Below are positions 15,478 through 15,701 of a stretch of 15,701 nt of DNA, piece by piece. The stretch is from an uncultured Akkermansia sp. (GTDB taxonomy: Bacteria; Verrucomicrobiota; Verrucomicrobiia; Verrucomicrobiales; Akkermansiaceae). Both the position numbers and the translations under genes were made by a program. The notes beneath the pieces are model-generated. The model was not told where the DNA came from and did not search any database. It saw nothing but the letters and a program-made list of their open reading frames with translations. Numbering within the stretch: position 1 is the first letter of the stretch; each line of letters opens with the position of its first letter. The stretch is from assembly GCA_904501955.1 (NCBI GenBank), contig CAJGCY010000049.1:1-15701 (forward strand). Direction: 5' to 3'.

Positions 15478-15701
15478 CACACCGACACGGTGAAGCTCGA
15501 AAGGCTGAGCGGCTCGAATGAGTCAGCAAGGCAAAGCCGAGCGAGGCAGTTTTTAATTTCACGGACTTTCCGTGGCATCAAGGCTGAGCTGAGAAGCTCG
15601 CCACCGGATACAACCTTCCGGGTGGGGTGCCGGAGAGGCTAAAGAGAGGGAAGGAAAAGGTCGTGACGCGTGCCGTGGCCTACGCCGAGATGAGGTTCTT
15701 C
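15478..15701 (+). ncRNA. Structured transcript of unknown identity (candidate ncRNA or long leader; runs off the window)
   Basis: RNA from the strong promoter would contain several stable hairpins. CACGGA/TCCGTG lies at 15560-15574. GGC-U-GAGCU closed by a GAGA (GNRA) tetraloop and AGCUC-GCC lies at 15582-15602. CCACC-GG with CC-G-GGUGG lies at 15601-15625 and competes for two bases. GCTCG/CGAGC lies at 15512-15542. Two words, GAAGCTCG and AAGGCTGAGC, each occur twice in swapped order (15492-15510 and 15580-15600). A purine-rich stretch (15641-15660) follows. I do not recognise 16S, 23S, tRNA, tmRNA, RNase P, SRP or a known riboswitch. A GTG at 15663 opens a frame to the window end, so a long mRNA leader is an alternative, as is an rRNA operon leader. 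Confidence 0.4.

Noticed and set aside
15448..15642. 64-codon ORF at the right end
   Set aside because: Its ATG lies between the -35 and -10 boxes of the strong promoter, so it would not be in the transcript from that promoter.
15618..15650. T-box-like GGGTGG word or tRNA-Ser-like GGTGCCGGAGAGGC word
   Set aside because: The T-box consensus is not complete, and no anticodon or T arm can be folded from the purine-rich sequence that follows.
15640..15680. RNase P or SRP RNA core
   Set aside because: The GAGGAAAGTCC core of RNase P and the GGAAGGAAGCAGCC loop of SRP RNA are absent; only loose purine-rich similarity exists.
15663..15701. GTG start with an open frame to the window end, after a purine-rich stretch
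   Set aside because: Only 13 codons are visible and the purine run is not a clear Shine-Dalgarno sequence. It is kept only as an alternative explanation of the structured leader.

Overview
The window looks like a chromosomal piece of a gut-type verrucomicrobium, most likely Akkermansia or a close relative. The main reason is the C-terminus of the giant surface protein: a PEP motif, a short hydrophobic helix rich in L and A, and an RRRRK tail. That is the PEP-CTERM anchor typical of Akkermansia proteins built from autotransporter-associated beta-strand repeats. The gene starts also lack clear Shine-Dalgarno sequences, which fits this group. The assignment is inference; no rRNA or other marker gene is present.

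Layout. Positions 1-420 hold no credible gene, only GC-rich, hairpin-rich intergenic repeats. Positions 421-3678, minus strand, are a phosphate-uptake operon transcribed pstC-pstA-pstB-phoU. It has its own candidate promoter and two dyad elements upstream, but no pstS. Positions 3888-4484, minus strand, are an exported SagB-like nitroreductase with a rho-independent terminator and a promoter that predicts an almost leaderless mRNA. Positions 4485-4722 are a divergent regulatory region with three tandem 34-bp repeats. Positions 4723-6117, plus strand, are an AAA/DUF4143 ATPase with a PD-(D/E)XK-like C-terminus. Positions 6309-15221, plus strand, are a 2,970-residue exported protein, followed by a strong terminator.

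The giant protein is the most interesting item. After a signal peptide it carries a serine protease domain of the peptidase S6 type (IgA1 protease/SPATE family) with H111, D145 and S246 in the right motifs. The resemblance to SPATE passengers continues into the first part of the beta-helix, to about residue 540. No autotransporter beta-barrel follows. The protein instead runs through about 2,400 residues of beta-strand repeats in three blocks and ends in PEP-CTERM. This suggests a proteobacterial-style mucosal protease rebuilt as an anchored or exosortase-processed surface protein.

At the right edge, four A-tracts in phase with the helix precede a near-consensus sigma-70 promoter (TTGACG-17-TATAAT) with a GC-rich discriminator. 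The transcript beyond it shows several stable hairpins in its first 150 nt and no start codon I trust. It may be a structured non-coding RNA, a long regulatory leader or a stable-RNA precursor; the window ends before this can be settled.

Functional links: pstC, pstA, pstB and phoU work together in high-affinity phosphate import. The nitroreductase, the ATPase and the giant protease each have their own promoter and appear to be independent units.
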